A model generated the notes under the pieces. That model saw only the letters and a program-made list of their open reading frames with translations, searched no databases and was not told the origin of the DNA. A DNA stretch of 64,000 bases from NCBI RefSeq assembly GCF_001570545.1, contig NZ_BBXD01000012.1:89194-153193 (forward strand). Direction: 5' to 3'. This DNA comes from Herbidospora mongoliensis. Lineage in GTDB: Bacteria > Actinomycetota > Actinomycetes > Streptosporangiales > Streptosporangiaceae. This document shows positions 18,517 to 29,834 of the stretch, piece after piece (the stretch's first letter is position 1; the number at the start of each line of letters is the position of its first letter). Both the position numbers and the translations under genes were made by a program.

Positions 18517-18755
18517 TAGAGCGCTCCAGACCCCATCCGGCCATGCGCCACACGGGGGTCCGCGCTCTCGCTGTGCGTAGAGCGCTCCAGACCCCATCCA
18601 GCCACGCCACGGGCGGCCCGCGCTCTCGCTGCGCGTAGAGCGCTCCAGCCTCCATCCGGCCCACGTACCACATGGGGCCCGTGTTCTCGCGAGAGTAGAG
18701 CGCTCCGGAGCCGTCAAGGCCGCACCACACGGGAGGTCCGCGTTCGCGCGGCGCG
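18517..18755. repeat. Four imperfect tandem repeats of about 60 bp
   Basis: The core TAGAGCGCTCC begins at 18517, 18578, 18636 and 18696, giving periods of 61, 58 and 60 bp. Each core is followed by a similar block (mostly AGACCCCATCC), a CACGGG-rich stretch and CCGCGCTCTCGC. The core contains the palindrome AGAGCGCTCT-like AGCGCT. The array fills most of the spacer between the lipoprotein gene and rimP. Confidence 0.85.
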
Positions 18756-18835
18756 GCGAGGGGTGCCGCGCTGTCGATAGGCTGTGGGCACGTTGGGCGA
18801 GGTACGCCCCGATGGCCATTGGTAAGGAGGTCACC

Positions 18836-19336
18836 ATGGGCGAATCCGCCCGACGCGACCGCCTCGTGGCGCTGCTCGCCCCGGTCGTCGAGGCCGAAGG
18901 TCTCGACCTCGAAGACGTGACGGTCACCCCCGCCGGCAAGCGCCGGCTCGTGCGGGTGGTCGTCGACCGTGACGGCGGCATCAGCCTCGACGACGTCTCA
19001 GAAGTCAGCCGATCGGTTTCCGAGCGGCTCGACGCGAGTGACGCGCTCGGCAACAGCCCCTACGTGCTGGAGGTCAGCTCCCCCGGCGTCGACCGTCCGC
19101 TGACCGAGCCGCGCCACTGGCGCCGCGCGCGAGGCAGGCTGGTCAAGGCGGCGCTGACCGACGGCACCGAAATCGAGGGCCGCCTCGCCGAGGCCGACGG
19201 CGAAGGCGTGGAGATCGAGGCCGCGGGCCGTTTCGCGTACGCGAATCTGGCAAAGGGCAAGGTCCAGGTGGAGTTCAAGCGCCTGGACGACGAGGACGAT
19301 GATGAAGATGACGTCGCAGACGGCGATGAGGGCTGA
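18836..19336 (+). CDS. rimP: Ribosome maturation factor RimP
   Basis: The product is 166 aa. A perfect AAGGAGGT (18824-18831) stands 4 bp before the ATG at 18836 and overrides the in-frame upstream ATG at 18812. Family features include [51 protein letters not shown], and an SH3-like C-terminal domain. The tail is very acidic ([16 protein letters not shown]). RimP assists assembly of the 30S subunit. It starts the rimP-nusA-ylxR-infB operon; nusA follows 11 bp later. Confidence 0.95.
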   Translation: MGESARRDRLVALLAPVVEAEGLDLEDVTVTPAGKRRLVRVVVDRDGGISLDDVSEVSRSVSERLDASDALGNSPYVLEVSSPGVDRPLTEPRHWRRARGRLVKAALTDGTEIEGRLAEADGEGVEIEAAGRFAYANLAKGKVQVEFKRLDDEDDDEDDVADGDEG

Positions 19337-19347
19337 GGGGAAGCCTT

Positions 19348-20349
19348 GTGGACATTGACATGAGCGTCCTGCGCAGCCTCGAACGGGAGAAGGACATCTC
19401 GTTCGACTTGGTCGTGAAAGCGATCGAAGACGCGCTGCTGATCGCCTACTTCCGCACGGAAGGGGCCGCGCAGAAGGCCCGCGCCGAGCTCGACCGGGTT
19501 TCGGGCCACGTCTCGATCCTGGCCGTCGAACTCGGCGAAGACGGCGAGATCCTCCGGGAATACGACGACACCCCGGGCAACTTCAGCCGCATCGCCGCGA
19601 CCACCGCCAAGCAGGTGATCCTGCAGCAGCTCCGCGACGCCGAAGACGAGATCAACTTCGGCGAGTTCGCGAGCCGCGAGGGCGAGCTGGTGGCGGGTGT
19701 CATCCAGCAGGGCAAGGATCCGCGCGTCGTGCTGGTCGACCTCGGCAAGATCGAGGCCATCCTGCCGCACAACGAGCAGGTCCCCGGTGAGGACTACGTC
19801 CACGGAGATCGCATCCGCTGTTACGTGGTGCAGGTCAAGAAGGGCAACAAGGGCCCTTCGGTGACGCTGAGCCGAACCCACCCGAACCTGGTGAAGAAGC
19901 TGTTCGCGCTGGAGGTCCCGGAGATCGCCGACGGCAGCGTCGAGATCGCCGCCATCGCCCGCGAGGCCGGTCACCGCACCAAGATCGCGGTTCGCTCCCG
20001 CAAGCCCGGAGTCAACGCCAAGGGCGCCTGCATCGGCCCGATGGGCTCGCGGGTACGCAACGTGATGACCGAGCTGCACGGCGAGAAGATCGACATCATC
20101 GACTGGTCGGAGGAGCCTGCCAACTTCGTCGGCAACGCGCTGTCTCCGGCGAGGGTCTCCCGGGTCGAGGTCGTCGACGCCGACGGCCGGGTCGCCCGGG
20201 TCACGGTGCCCGACTACCAGCTGTCGCTGGCGATCGGGAAAGAAGGGCAGAACGCCCGGCTGGCCGCACGGCTGACGGGGTGGCGCATCGACATCAAGCC
20301 GGATACTCATGAGGCACCGGCCGATCCTGCAGATGCGTCGGCAAGGTAA
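19348..20349 (+). CDS. nusA: Transcription termination/antitermination protein NusA
   Basis: The product is 333 aa from a GTG. The N-terminal RNA-polymerase-binding domain (about 1-125) is followed by an S1 domain (about 130-200, [22 protein letters not shown]) and two KH domains ([34 protein letters not shown]). The acidic C-terminal repeats of E. coli NusA are absent, as is normal in actinobacteria. It modulates pausing, termination and rRNA transcription. Its last 41 bp overlap the annotated start of ylxR. Confidence 0.96.
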   Translation: MDIDMSVLRSLEREKDISFDLVVKAIEDALLIAYFRTEGAAQKARAELDRVSGHVSILAVELGEDGEILREYDDTPGNFSRIAATTAKQVILQQLRDAEDEINFGEFASREGELVAGVIQQGKDPRVVLVDLGKIEAILPHNEQVPGEDYVHGDRIRCYVVQVKKGNKGPSVTLSRTHPNLVKKLFALEVPEIADGSVEIAAIAREAGHRTKIAVRSRKPGVNAKGACIGPMGSRVRNVMTELHGEKIDIIDWSEEPANFVGNALSPARVSRVEVVDADGRVARVTVPDYQLSLAIGKEGQNARLAARLTGWRIDIKPDTHEAPADPADASAR

Positions 20350-20635
20350 GCTGGAATATGGTGGCCAGGCCGCCCCGCTGAGAACGTGCGTGGGCTGCCG
20401 GGTTCGCACGGCCAAGTCCGAGCTACTCCGACTGGTGGTGGCCGGGGATGTGATCATCCCTGACCTGCAGAAACGGCTCCCGGGACGCGGTGCTTCACTG
20501 CACCCCTCCCTGCCCTGTCTGCAGCTCGCAGAACGTCGCCGGGCGTTCATCCGCGCTTTCCGCGCGGAGGGAACGCTCGATCAGGCGCGCTTGCGGGCCT
20601 ACCTCGAGGACTTGACGGAGAAAGGCACCGGGTGA
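20309..20635 (+). CDS. ylxR: YlxR-family RNA-binding protein
   Basis: The product is up to 108 aa. The conserved part is [20 protein letters not shown], then [22 protein letters not shown], the DUF448 signature GRGA-x-LHP. Members bind RNA and have been linked to RNase P modulation (RnpM). The start is uncertain: ATGs at 20309 and 20333 both lie inside nusA and neither has a clear ribosome binding site, so translational coupling to nusA is likely. Position between nusA and infB is standard. Confidence 0.88.
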   Translation: MRHRPILQMRRQGKLEYGGQAAPLRTCVGCRVRTAKSELLRLVVAGDVIIPDLQKRLPGRGASLHPSLPCLQLAERRRAFIRAFRAEGTLDQARLRAYLEDLTEKGTG

Positions 20636-20777
20636 ATGGTTACCAACTGTTTTGTAAGAAGCCGAGTTGATGGGCGGAGTCAGATTGCTATGAGCGCCTG
20701 ATGAGCACGCGGCAATGAGTACGTCCAGGTAGCGACGGTCCGGCGGCACAGCCTCCCGGGCCGAGTTAGGGAGTGCA

Positions 20778-24026
<3,249 letters not shown>

Positions 24027-24038
24027 GGGCTGATCCAG

Positions 24039-24080
24039 CCGGTTCCCGGCCCTTGAAGAAGGGCCGGGAACCGGTTTCTC
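24039..24080 (+). terminator. Intrinsic terminator after infB
   Basis: A perfect 16-bp stem (24039-24054 with 24059-24074) closes a GAAG loop and is followed by TTTCTC. It lies 12 bp after the infB stop and should end the rimP-infB transcript. Confidence 0.85.
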
Positions 24081-24140
24081 TCATCAGGTACATCACTCTC
24101 ACGACCCACGCGCCAGGGTCTATTGGCGCCACAACATCAC

Positions 24141-24437
24141 ATGTATGTCGGTGCTCTGACGTTGGACATCATCCTCGGCGACATTCACTCGCTGAAGGAG
24201 AAACGGTCCGTTGTCCGTCCCCTCATCGCCGAGCTGCGCCGGCGGTTCCCCGCGGTCGCGGTGGCCGAGACCGGTCATCACGACCTTCACCGAAGAGCTG
24301 AGATCGGCGTCGCCGTCGTCTCAGGCTCGGCCGGGAACGTCGATGAGGTCTTGAACGCGTGCGAGCGGGCCGTCGCCTTCCGCCCGGAGATCGAGCTGCT
24401 CTCAGCTCGGCACCGTTTGTTCAACGACGAGGAATAG
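24141..24437 (+). CDS. DUF503 (YlxP-like) protein
   Basis: The product is 98 aa from the ATG at 24141 ([14 protein letters not shown]). An in-frame TTG at 24123 would add MAPQHH, which is less likely because the family begins at MYVG. DUF503 signatures are [19 protein letters not shown] and [22 protein letters not shown]. The domain has a ferredoxin-like fold and sits before rbfA in many Gram-positive bacteria; its role is unknown, probably in ribosome or RNA function. There is no clear ribosome binding site. Confidence 0.88.
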   Translation: MYVGALTLDIILGDIHSLKEKRSVVRPLIAELRRRFPAVAVAETGHHDLHRRAEIGVAVVSGSAGNVDEVLNACERAVAFRPEIELLSARHRLFNDEE

Positions 24438-24489
24438 ACCGCCAGGTCGCAGCGTCAGCCGTACATCTGGAAGAAGGGGGAGCGCGCCC

Positions 24490-24969
24490 ATGGACGCCGC
24501 GCGAGCCAGGAAGCTGGCGGACCGAATCCAGCAGATCGTCGCCGAGATGCTGGAACGGCGGATCAAGGATCCGCGACTGGGGTTCGTCACCATCACCGAC
24601 ACCCGGGTCACCAACGACCTGAGTGCCGCGACGGTTTTCTACACCGTCTTCGGGTCGGACGCCGAACGCAAGGACACCGCCGCGGCGCTGGAGAGCGCCA
24701 AGGGGATCATCCGTTCGGAGGTCGGCCGGCAGACCGGGCTTCGGCACACGCCCACCCTGACCTTCACCCACGACCCCCTCCCCGACAGCGCCCGTCAGCT
24801 CGACGGACTGCTCGCCGAGGCCAAGGCGCGGGACCTGGAGATCGCCAAGAAGGCCGAGGGTGCCGCCTACGCGGGCGACGCCGACCCGTACAAGAAGGAC
24901 GAAGAAGAGTTCGACGAGGACTCCTTCGAGGACGACACCGATGAGGTGTCCGGGCGTAGCGCGAAGTGA
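24490..24969 (+). CDS. rbfA: Ribosome-binding factor A
   Basis: The product is 159 aa. GAAGGGGGAG precedes the ATG. Hallmarks are [31 protein letters not shown] and [16 protein letters not shown]. The KH-like domain spans about 1-115; the tail is acidic and disordered ([16 protein letters not shown]). RbfA binds immature 30S subunits near the 16S rRNA 5' helix. It overlaps the next gene by 4 bp (GTGA). Confidence 0.95.
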   Translation: MDAARARKLADRIQQIVAEMLERRIKDPRLGFVTITDTRVTNDLSAATVFYTVFGSDAERKDTAAALESAKGIIRSEVGRQTGLRHTPTLTFTHDPLPDSARQLDGLLAEAKARDLEIAKKAEGAAYAGDADPYKKDEEEFDEDSFEDDTDEVSGRSAK

Positions 24970-25952
24970 CGCTGCCGCCAGAGGCCGAGTGGGGGCGCGC
25001 GGTCGCGCTCATCGGTTCGCACGACTCGATCGCCCTGGCCTGTCACGTCAACCCCGACGGCGACGCCCTCGGTTCGATGCTCGCCGTCGGGCAGGCCCTG
25101 CGGCAGGCCGGTAAGCACGTGGTCGCCTCTTTCGGCGACCACGTGCTGGCGGTTCCCCGGCTGCTGCGCTTCCTGCCCGGCCAGGACCTGCTCGTCGACT
25201 CCGCGCGCTTCCCTGCCGAGCCGGACCTGATGATCACCTTCGACGCCGCCACGATCGAGCGGCTCGGCCTGCTCGTCCCGTCGGCCAAGGGGGCGCGGGA
25301 TCTGGTGGTCCTCGACCACCACGCGTCCAACACCGGGTTCGGCACCGTCCCGCTGGTCGACGCGTCGGCGGCGGCCACGGCCGTGCTGGCCGAGGAGCTG
25401 ATCCAGCGCCTGGGGCTCCATGTCGACAGAGCCATCGCGACCTGCCTCTACACCGCGCTGGTGACCGACACCGGGTCCTTCCGCTACAGCTCGACCACCC
25501 CGGCCGTGCACGCCCTGGCCGGGCGGCTGCTCGACGCGGGCCTCAACCCCGACGCCATCGCCCGCGAACTGTGGGACCGCTCTCCGTTCGGCTACCTGCG
25601 TGTTCTCGGCGCGGCGCTGTCCAGGGCCGAACTCGACCGGTCGGCCGTGAAGGGGGCGGGCCTGGTCTGGACGACCGTGACCCGGCAGGATCGGGTCCTC
25701 AACGCCCTGCCCTACGACGAGGTCGAAGGGGTCATCGACGTCCTGCGCAAAGTCGACGACGCCGAGGTGGCCGTGGTCTTCAAGGAAGACGACGAAGGCG
25801 CCTGGAACGTCTCGACCCGATCGAAGGGCACGGTCGACGTGGGCCGTGCCTGCACCGCTCTGGGGGGTGGCGGGCACCCCGGCGCGGCCGGGTTCTCCTC
25901 CCGCGAGACCCCCGAAGAGACCGTCGCCCGCCTCACGGAGCTGCTCGCGTGA
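24966..25952 (+). CDS. DHH/DHHA1 phosphoesterase (NrnA-like oligoribonuclease / pAp phosphatase)
   Basis: The product is 328 aa from a GTG overlapping rbfA. The DHH domain shows [14 protein letters not shown] (metal-binding His/Asp near 27-33), a second Asp block (ITFDAA) and LDHHASN near 117. The DHHA1 domain ends with [11 protein letters not shown], the substrate-binding glycine motif. Related proteins degrade nanoRNA or 3'-phosphoadenosine 5'-phosphate, and some act on cyclic dinucleotides; which one applies here is open. It overlaps truB by 4 bp, so rbfA, this gene and truB form one translationally coupled unit. Confidence 0.9.
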   Translation: MTLPPEAEWGRAVALIGSHDSIALACHVNPDGDALGSMLAVGQALRQAGKHVVASFGDHVLAVPRLLRFLPGQDLLVDSARFPAEPDLMITFDAATIERLGLLVPSAKGARDLVVLDHHASNTGFGTVPLVDASAAATAVLAEELIQRLGLHVDRAIATCLYTALVTDTGSFRYSSTTPAVHALAGRLLDAGLNPDAIARELWDRSPFGYLRVLGAALSRAELDRSAVKGAGLVWTTVTRQDRVLNALPYDEVEGVIDVLRKVDDAEVAVVFKEDDEGAWNVSTRSKGTVDVGRACTALGGGGHPGAAGFSSRETPEETVARLTELLA

Positions 25953-26833
25953 CCAGACGCCCCCCGCCCCCGAGCGGAATCATCATCATCGACAAGCCCT
26001 CGGGCTGGACCTCCCACGATGTCGTGGCCAAGATGCGCGGCATCGCCGGCACCCGCAAGGTCGGCCACGCCGGCACCCTCGACCCGATGGCCACCGGCGT
26101 GCTGGTGGTCGGGGTCGAGAAGGCGACCCGCCTGCTGGGCCACCTGGCGCTGACCGAGAAGGTCTACGAGGCCACGATGCGCCTCGGCGTCTCCACGAAC
26201 ACCGACGACGCCGAGGGCGAGGAGATCGGCCGGACCTCCGCATCGAAGGTCACCGAGGAAGACGTCCACAAGGGCATCGAGGCCCTCACCGGGCTGATCA
26301 TGCAGGTCCCACCGCAGGTCAGCGCGATCAAGGTGAACGGTGAGCGGGCCTACAAGCTGGCCCGGCAGGGCGAAGAGGTGGAGCTCCAGGCGCGGCCGAT
26401 CACGGTCCACGCCTTCGAGGTCACCTCTGTGGTCCTGGGCGAACACGTCGACGTGGAAGCCGTCATCACCTGCTCTTCCGGTACGTACATCCGCTCCCTC
26501 GCCAGGGATCTGGGCGCCGGTCTGGGGGTCGGCGGGCACCTCACGGCGCTCCGGCGGACCCGCGTCGGGCCCTATCCGGTGGAGCGGGCGCGGACCCTGG
26601 ACCAGCTCCAGAAGGACTGCGTCATCCTGCCCATCGCCGACGCCGTCACCCAGGCCTTCCCCCGCAGGGACGTCACCGAGGACGAGGCGCGGCTGGTCTC
26701 CCACGGCGGTCGCCTGACGGCGGCCGGGCTGGGGGAGGGGCCGATCGGGGTGTTCGCCCCCGGCGGCGAGCTCCTGGCGCTGGTCGAGGAGAAGGGCGGG
26801 ACGGCCAAGCCGCTCGCCGTCTTCGTGTCCTGA
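25949..26833 (+). CDS. truB: tRNA pseudouridine-55 synthase TruB
   Basis: The product is 294 aa from the GTG at 25949, inside the stop of the DHH gene (GTGA). IIIIDKPSGWTSHDVV and KVGHAGTLDPMATGVL are diagnostic; the catalytic Asp is residue 45. QVPPQVSAIKVNGERAYKLAR and CSSGTYIRSLARDLG complete the core, and a short PUA-like C-terminal domain follows. It converts U55 of elongator tRNAs to pseudouridine. In many actinobacteria ribF follows directly; here a sigma/anti-sigma-like pair intervenes. Confidence 0.96.
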   Translation: MTRRPPPPSGIIIIDKPSGWTSHDVVAKMRGIAGTRKVGHAGTLDPMATGVLVVGVEKATRLLGHLALTEKVYEATMRLGVSTNTDDAEGEEIGRTSASKVTEEDVHKGIEALTGLIMQVPPQVSAIKVNGERAYKLARQGEEVELQARPITVHAFEVTSVVLGEHVDVEAVITCSSGTYIRSLARDLGAGLGVGGHLTALRRTRVGPYPVERARTLDQLQKDCVILPIADAVTQAFPRRDVTEDEARLVSHGGRLTAAGLGEGPIGVFAPGGELLALVEEKGGTAKPLAVFVS

Positions 26834-26848
26834 CGGGGTCTTTTTTCT

Positions 26849-26925
26849 TCCGTTACGGCTCCCGCCTACCCCGGCACCGCCCGCCGCTCCCGGTTGGCGC
26901 CGTATCCGGCGCCAACCGGCCGAGC
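26849..26925. repeat. Dispersed repeat, copy A, with internal 13-bp hairpin
   Basis: This stretch shares a clear imperfect match with 52733-52810: both contain CCGTTACGGCTCC, CCGGCACCGCCC and ATCCGGCGCCAA in the same order. Copy A holds a perfect hairpin (26890-26902 with 26907-26919, loop TATC), which in copy B is degraded. It lies between truB and the minus-strand anti-sigma-like gene and may act as a terminator for either. Confidence 0.65.
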
Positions 26926-26938
26926 GCGGCAGGGGCGG

Positions 26939-27607
26939 TCACAGGGCGATCCGCTGCAGGGTCTCCCCTTTCGCACCGGTGAAGACGAGGCTCCGCATGG
27001 CGGCTCCCGGGGGATACTCGACGGACCAGAGCCCGATCCCCGGACTGACGCCCCGGGTGAGGACGCCGGGAACCTTCCGTCCATCCCTGGTGACAGCCGT
27101 CACCGCGTGCACGGCGTCCTTGGCCACCCCGAACCAGACGTCCACGCGGCGAAGCTTGCCCTGCGTGCGGGCGAACTCCTTGGCGGGGATGGGCCTGAAT
27201 CCGGAGCAGGAACTACCGTTCGGCCCGATCTCGCACAGGAAGAGCTGGTTCTTGACGGGCGCGTCGCTCACCCACATCAGCAGCGGCGGCACATAGGCGA
27301 TCTTCCCCTTCGGCGGGGTCTGCTTCTTCCTCTCCGCGAATCCCTCATAGGTGGGCCACGGCGTGGCGGAAGGTGTGGCGGAAGGGGTTACCGAGGGCGT
27401 GGCGGATACGGCGACGTCGTCCTTCCGCACCCACGGGTGGACCATCCCGGCCGCGACGACGGCCGTGATCACGGCTGTGGTCCCGGCGACGGCGGCCCGG
27501 CGACGTCCGCGCACGGCACGTCCCGCCGCCATGGCCCGGTTCACGTCCACCGTGGTGGGCGGCTGCTCTTGCGTGGCCAGCGAGCCGAACATCTGCTTGG
27601 CGTCCAT
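26939..27607 (-). CDS. Single-pass membrane protein, probable anti-sigma-like partner
   Basis: The product is 222 aa. It begins MDAKQMFGSLATQEQPPTTVDVNRAMAAGR, then a single membrane helix (AAVAGTTAVITAVVAAGMV, about 38-57), a Ser/Thr/Pro linker with three SATPS-like repeats, and an extracytoplasmic domain of about 140 residues containing three cysteines. No zinc-binding anti-sigma motif is present. Its ATG overlaps the stop of the sigma factor by one base, which strongly suggests it is the regulatory or sensor partner. The family is otherwise unknown to me. Confidence 0.7.
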   Translation of the reverse strand: MDAKQMFGSLATQEQPPTTVDVNRAMAAGRAVRGRRRAAVAGTTAVITAVVAAGMVHPWVRKDDVAVSATPSVTPSATPSATPWPTYEGFAERKKQTPPKGKIAYVPPLLMWVSDAPVKNQLFLCEIGPNGSSCSGFRPIPAKEFARTQGKLRRVDVWFGVAKDAVHAVTAVTRDGRKVPGVLTRGVSPGIGLWSVEYPPGAAMRSLVFTGAKGETLQRIAL

Positions 27608-28119
27608 CAGCGGTCCTCCGTGGGTGCGAGACGGGACTTCGGCGTGTCGAGCATCGAACGCAGGGTGGCGAGACCGTCGGAGGTCTGGCTCTTGACGGTT
27701 CCGGTGGAGCAGCCGAGCGCCTGGGCGGTCTGTTCCACGCTCAGGTCGCAGTGGAAGCGGAGCACGAGGGTGGCGCGCTGGCGCGGAGGGACGGCGGCGA
27801 GGGCTCGGTTGACGTCCATCGCCAGGTCCCGGTCGCCGGATTCGACCGGGACCTGGTGGGATATCGCGGACGTCAGGCGTACCCGGGAGAACCAGCCCCC
27901 TCGCTGTTCGGCGAGGAAGACCCGGATCAGCATCACCCGTACGTAGGCGTCGAGATCATCGGCGGCCCGCGCCTGGCGCCATTTGACGTAGAGCCGCGTT
28001 ATCGCCGTCTGCACCAGGTCATCGGCGCGGTGCCAGTCCTGGCACAGCGGATAGGCGATCTTCCGTAACCAGGACAACCGGCCAGTCACGTAGGCGGTGT
28101 ATTCCTCGTCAGGGCTCAT
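27607..28119 (-). CDS. ECF RNA polymerase sigma factor, SigE-family type
   Basis: The product is 170 aa. Region 2 is at about 10-75 (YVTGRLSWLRKIAYPLC, WHRADDLVQTAITRLYVKW) and region 4 at about 105-155 (ALAAVPPRQRATLVLRFHCDLSVEQTAQALGCSTGTVKSQ). The pattern fits the actinobacterial SigE/ECF group that lacks a fused extension. It presumably directs a small regulon in response to a signal sensed by the membrane protein encoded next to it. The two genes interrupt the usual truB-ribF neighbourhood. Confidence 0.87.
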   Translation of the reverse strand: MSPDEEYTAYVTGRLSWLRKIAYPLCQDWHRADDLVQTAITRLYVKWRQARAADDLDAYVRVMLIRVFLAEQRGGWFSRVRLTSAISHQVPVESGDRDLAMDVNRALAAVPPRQRATLVLRFHCDLSVEQTAQALGCSTGTVKSQTSDGLATLRSMLDTPKSRLAPTEDR

Positions 28120-28260
28120 GGGTCTCCCGGGTCGGTGGCTTCACACTCTTGGAGATGCTTCCGGCCCGCGGTCCGGTTGGGTGGAGCCCTCGCCGTCTTC
28201 GCGTCCTGACGTGTGTGGGACGCTTAGGGCTACTTCGCTTATCGCCTGTTGGGGGTCGAC

Positions 28261-29193
28261 GTGCGCGGCTGGCTCGGACTTGACGACGTGCCTTCGGACT
28301 GGGGCCGGTCCGTTGTCACGATCGGGGTGTTCGACGGCGTTCACCGGGGTCACCAGACGCTGGTGCGCCAGGCCGTCGATCTCGCCCGGGAGCTCGGGGT
28401 CGCCTCGGTCGCGGTGACCTTCGACCCGCACCCCGACGAGGTGGTGCGGCCCGGCAGCCACCCGTCGCAGCTGTCCACCCCCCATCGGCGCATCGAGCTG
28501 CTCGGCGCCCTCGGGGTCGACGCTGTCCTGATCCTGCCGTTCACGCTGGAGTTCTCGCGCACCTCGCCCGAGGAGTTCGTGCAGATCGCCCTGGTCGACC
28601 GGCTGCACGCCGCCGGGGTCGTGGTGGGGGAGAACTTCCGGTTCGGCCACAAGGCCGCCGGCAACCTGGCCACCCTGCGCGAACTGGGCGAGAAGTACGA
28701 CTTCGTCGCCGTCGGCGTGCCTCTGGTGAGCAGCCTTGAGGACATCACGTCCTCGCTGATCCGCCAGCACCTGATCGACGGCGACGTCGCGGCCGCAGCC
28801 GACGAGCTGGGCCGCCTCCACCGGGTCGAGGGCGTGGTGGTCCGTGGTCACCAGCGCGGCCGGGCCCTCGGGTTCCCGACGGCCAACGTCGAGTCGGCGC
28901 CCCACACGGCCATCCCGGCCGACGGCGTCTACGCCGGCTGGCTCGAGTCGCCCGCCGAGCGCTGGCCCGCCGCGATCTCCATCGGTACCAACCCCACCTT
29001 CGAGGGCGTCACCCGGACCGTCGAGGCCTACGCCCTCGACCGCGACGATCTCGATCTCTACGGCCTCCATGTAGGGGTCGACTTTCTGTTTCGGCTGCGC
29101 GACACCCTGAAATTCGACTCGGTCGAGGCTCTGATCGAACAGATGCGCGCCGACGTCGACGAGGCCCGGCGACTGACCGTCTCGGCTGGTTAA
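28261..29193 (+). CDS. ribF: Bifunctional riboflavin kinase / FAD synthetase
   Basis: The product is 310 aa from the GTG at 28261 with GGGGG about 5 bp upstream; a TTG at 28249 is an in-frame alternative. The N-terminal nucleotidyltransferase has [13 protein letters not shown] (about 20-32) and [12 protein letters not shown]. The C-terminal kinase has [11 protein letters not shown] (about 200) and [10 protein letters not shown], followed by FLFRLRD. It makes FMN and FAD from riboflavin. It lies upstream of rpsO with a 128-bp spacer that probably contains the rpsO promoter. Confidence 0.95.
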   Translation: MRGWLGLDDVPSDWGRSVVTIGVFDGVHRGHQTLVRQAVDLARELGVASVAVTFDPHPDEVVRPGSHPSQLSTPHRRIELLGALGVDAVLILPFTLEFSRTSPEEFVQIALVDRLHAAGVVVGENFRFGHKAAGNLATLRELGEKYDFVAVGVPLVSSLEDITSSLIRQHLIDGDVAAAADELGRLHRVEGVVVRGHQRGRALGFPTANVESAPHTAIPADGVYAGWLESPAERWPAAISIGTNPTFEGVTRTVEAYALDRDDLDLYGLHVGVDFLFRLRDTLKFDSVEALIEQMRADVDEARRLTVSAG

Positions 29194-29321
29194 CGGGCGG
29201 TGGTACCTTTGAATGTCGGCTGAGCAATCACCGGCTTCTCGTCACGGCGACTGTAGGCACGCACGGTCGTTCGCGGGATTTGGAACCATTTTGCGCGTGC
29301 CCATGGAACAAAGGAGAAGCA

Positions 29322-29591
29322 GTGTCGCTCGACACCGCCACGACCAAGGCCATCGTCGTTGAATACGGCGCGACCGAGGGCGACACCGGGTCCCCCGAGG
29401 TGCAGATCGCTCTGCTGAGCAAGCGCATCAGCGACCTGACCGAGCACCTCAAGACCCACAAGCACGACCACCACAGCCGTCGCGGCCTGCTGCTGCTCGT
29501 CGGCCGCCGTCGCCGTCTGCTCAAGTACCTGCAGGCGAAGGACATCACCCGCTACCGCACGCTGATCGAGCGGCTGGGTCTGCGCCGATAA
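29322..29591 (+). CDS. rpsO: 30S ribosomal protein S15
   Basis: The product is 89 aa. AAGGAG (29311-29316) precedes the GTG by 5 bp. [23 protein letters not shown] and [21 protein letters not shown] are conserved S15 segments that contact 16S rRNA helix 22. It is followed by a hairpin and then pnp, the classic rpsO-pnp order. Confidence 0.97.
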   Translation: MSLDTATTKAIVVEYGATEGDTGSPEVQIALLSKRISDLTEHLKTHKHDHHSRRGLLLLVGRRRRLLKYLQAKDITRYRTLIERLGLRR

Positions 29592-29599
29592 CGCGCCTG

Positions 29600-29630
29600 A
29601 AGGGGGCGGCGAGGGCTTCGCCGCTCCCTT
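29600..29630 (+). terminator. Hairpin between rpsO and pnp
   Basis: A 13-bp stem with one G-U pair (29600-29612 with 29618-29630) and a 5-nt loop begins 8 bp after the rpsO stop. It could terminate rpsO transcripts partially or serve as an RNase III processing site, as is known for this operon in other bacteria. Confidence 0.6.
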
Positions 29631-29704
29631 CCATGTAATGACAACCGAATAAAGAACCACACCCGTGAACCCAGTGCCCCGCGTCCATCCCGCGGAAAAA
29701 GAGG

Positions 29705-29763
29705 GCCGGTCCTCGGTAGTGGCCCCCGGTCGACGCGACCGGGCGCTTCGATCGAAGACCGGC
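29705..29763 (+). promoter_or_regulatory. Structured pnp leader (nested stem)
   Basis: An outer stem pairs 29705-29715 with 29753-29763 (10 of 11 positions). It encloses a perfect 8-bp hairpin, 29725-29732 with 29736-29743. The element ends 71 bp before pnp. In other bacteria PNPase represses its own synthesis through a leader hairpin cut by RNase III, so an equivalent role is plausible but inferred. Confidence 0.5.
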
Positions 29764-29834
29764 GCCGCACCTCCGGGGAGCCGGCGAAACACCAGAAGGA
29801 CGTGGGGTGACCGACCCGACCAAGGAGGTCCCCC

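Noticed and set aside
28120-28260. FMN riboswitch upstream of ribF
   Set aside because: The spacer is too short and none of the conserved FMN-element blocks are seen; ribF also encodes FMN synthesis rather than riboflavin supply.
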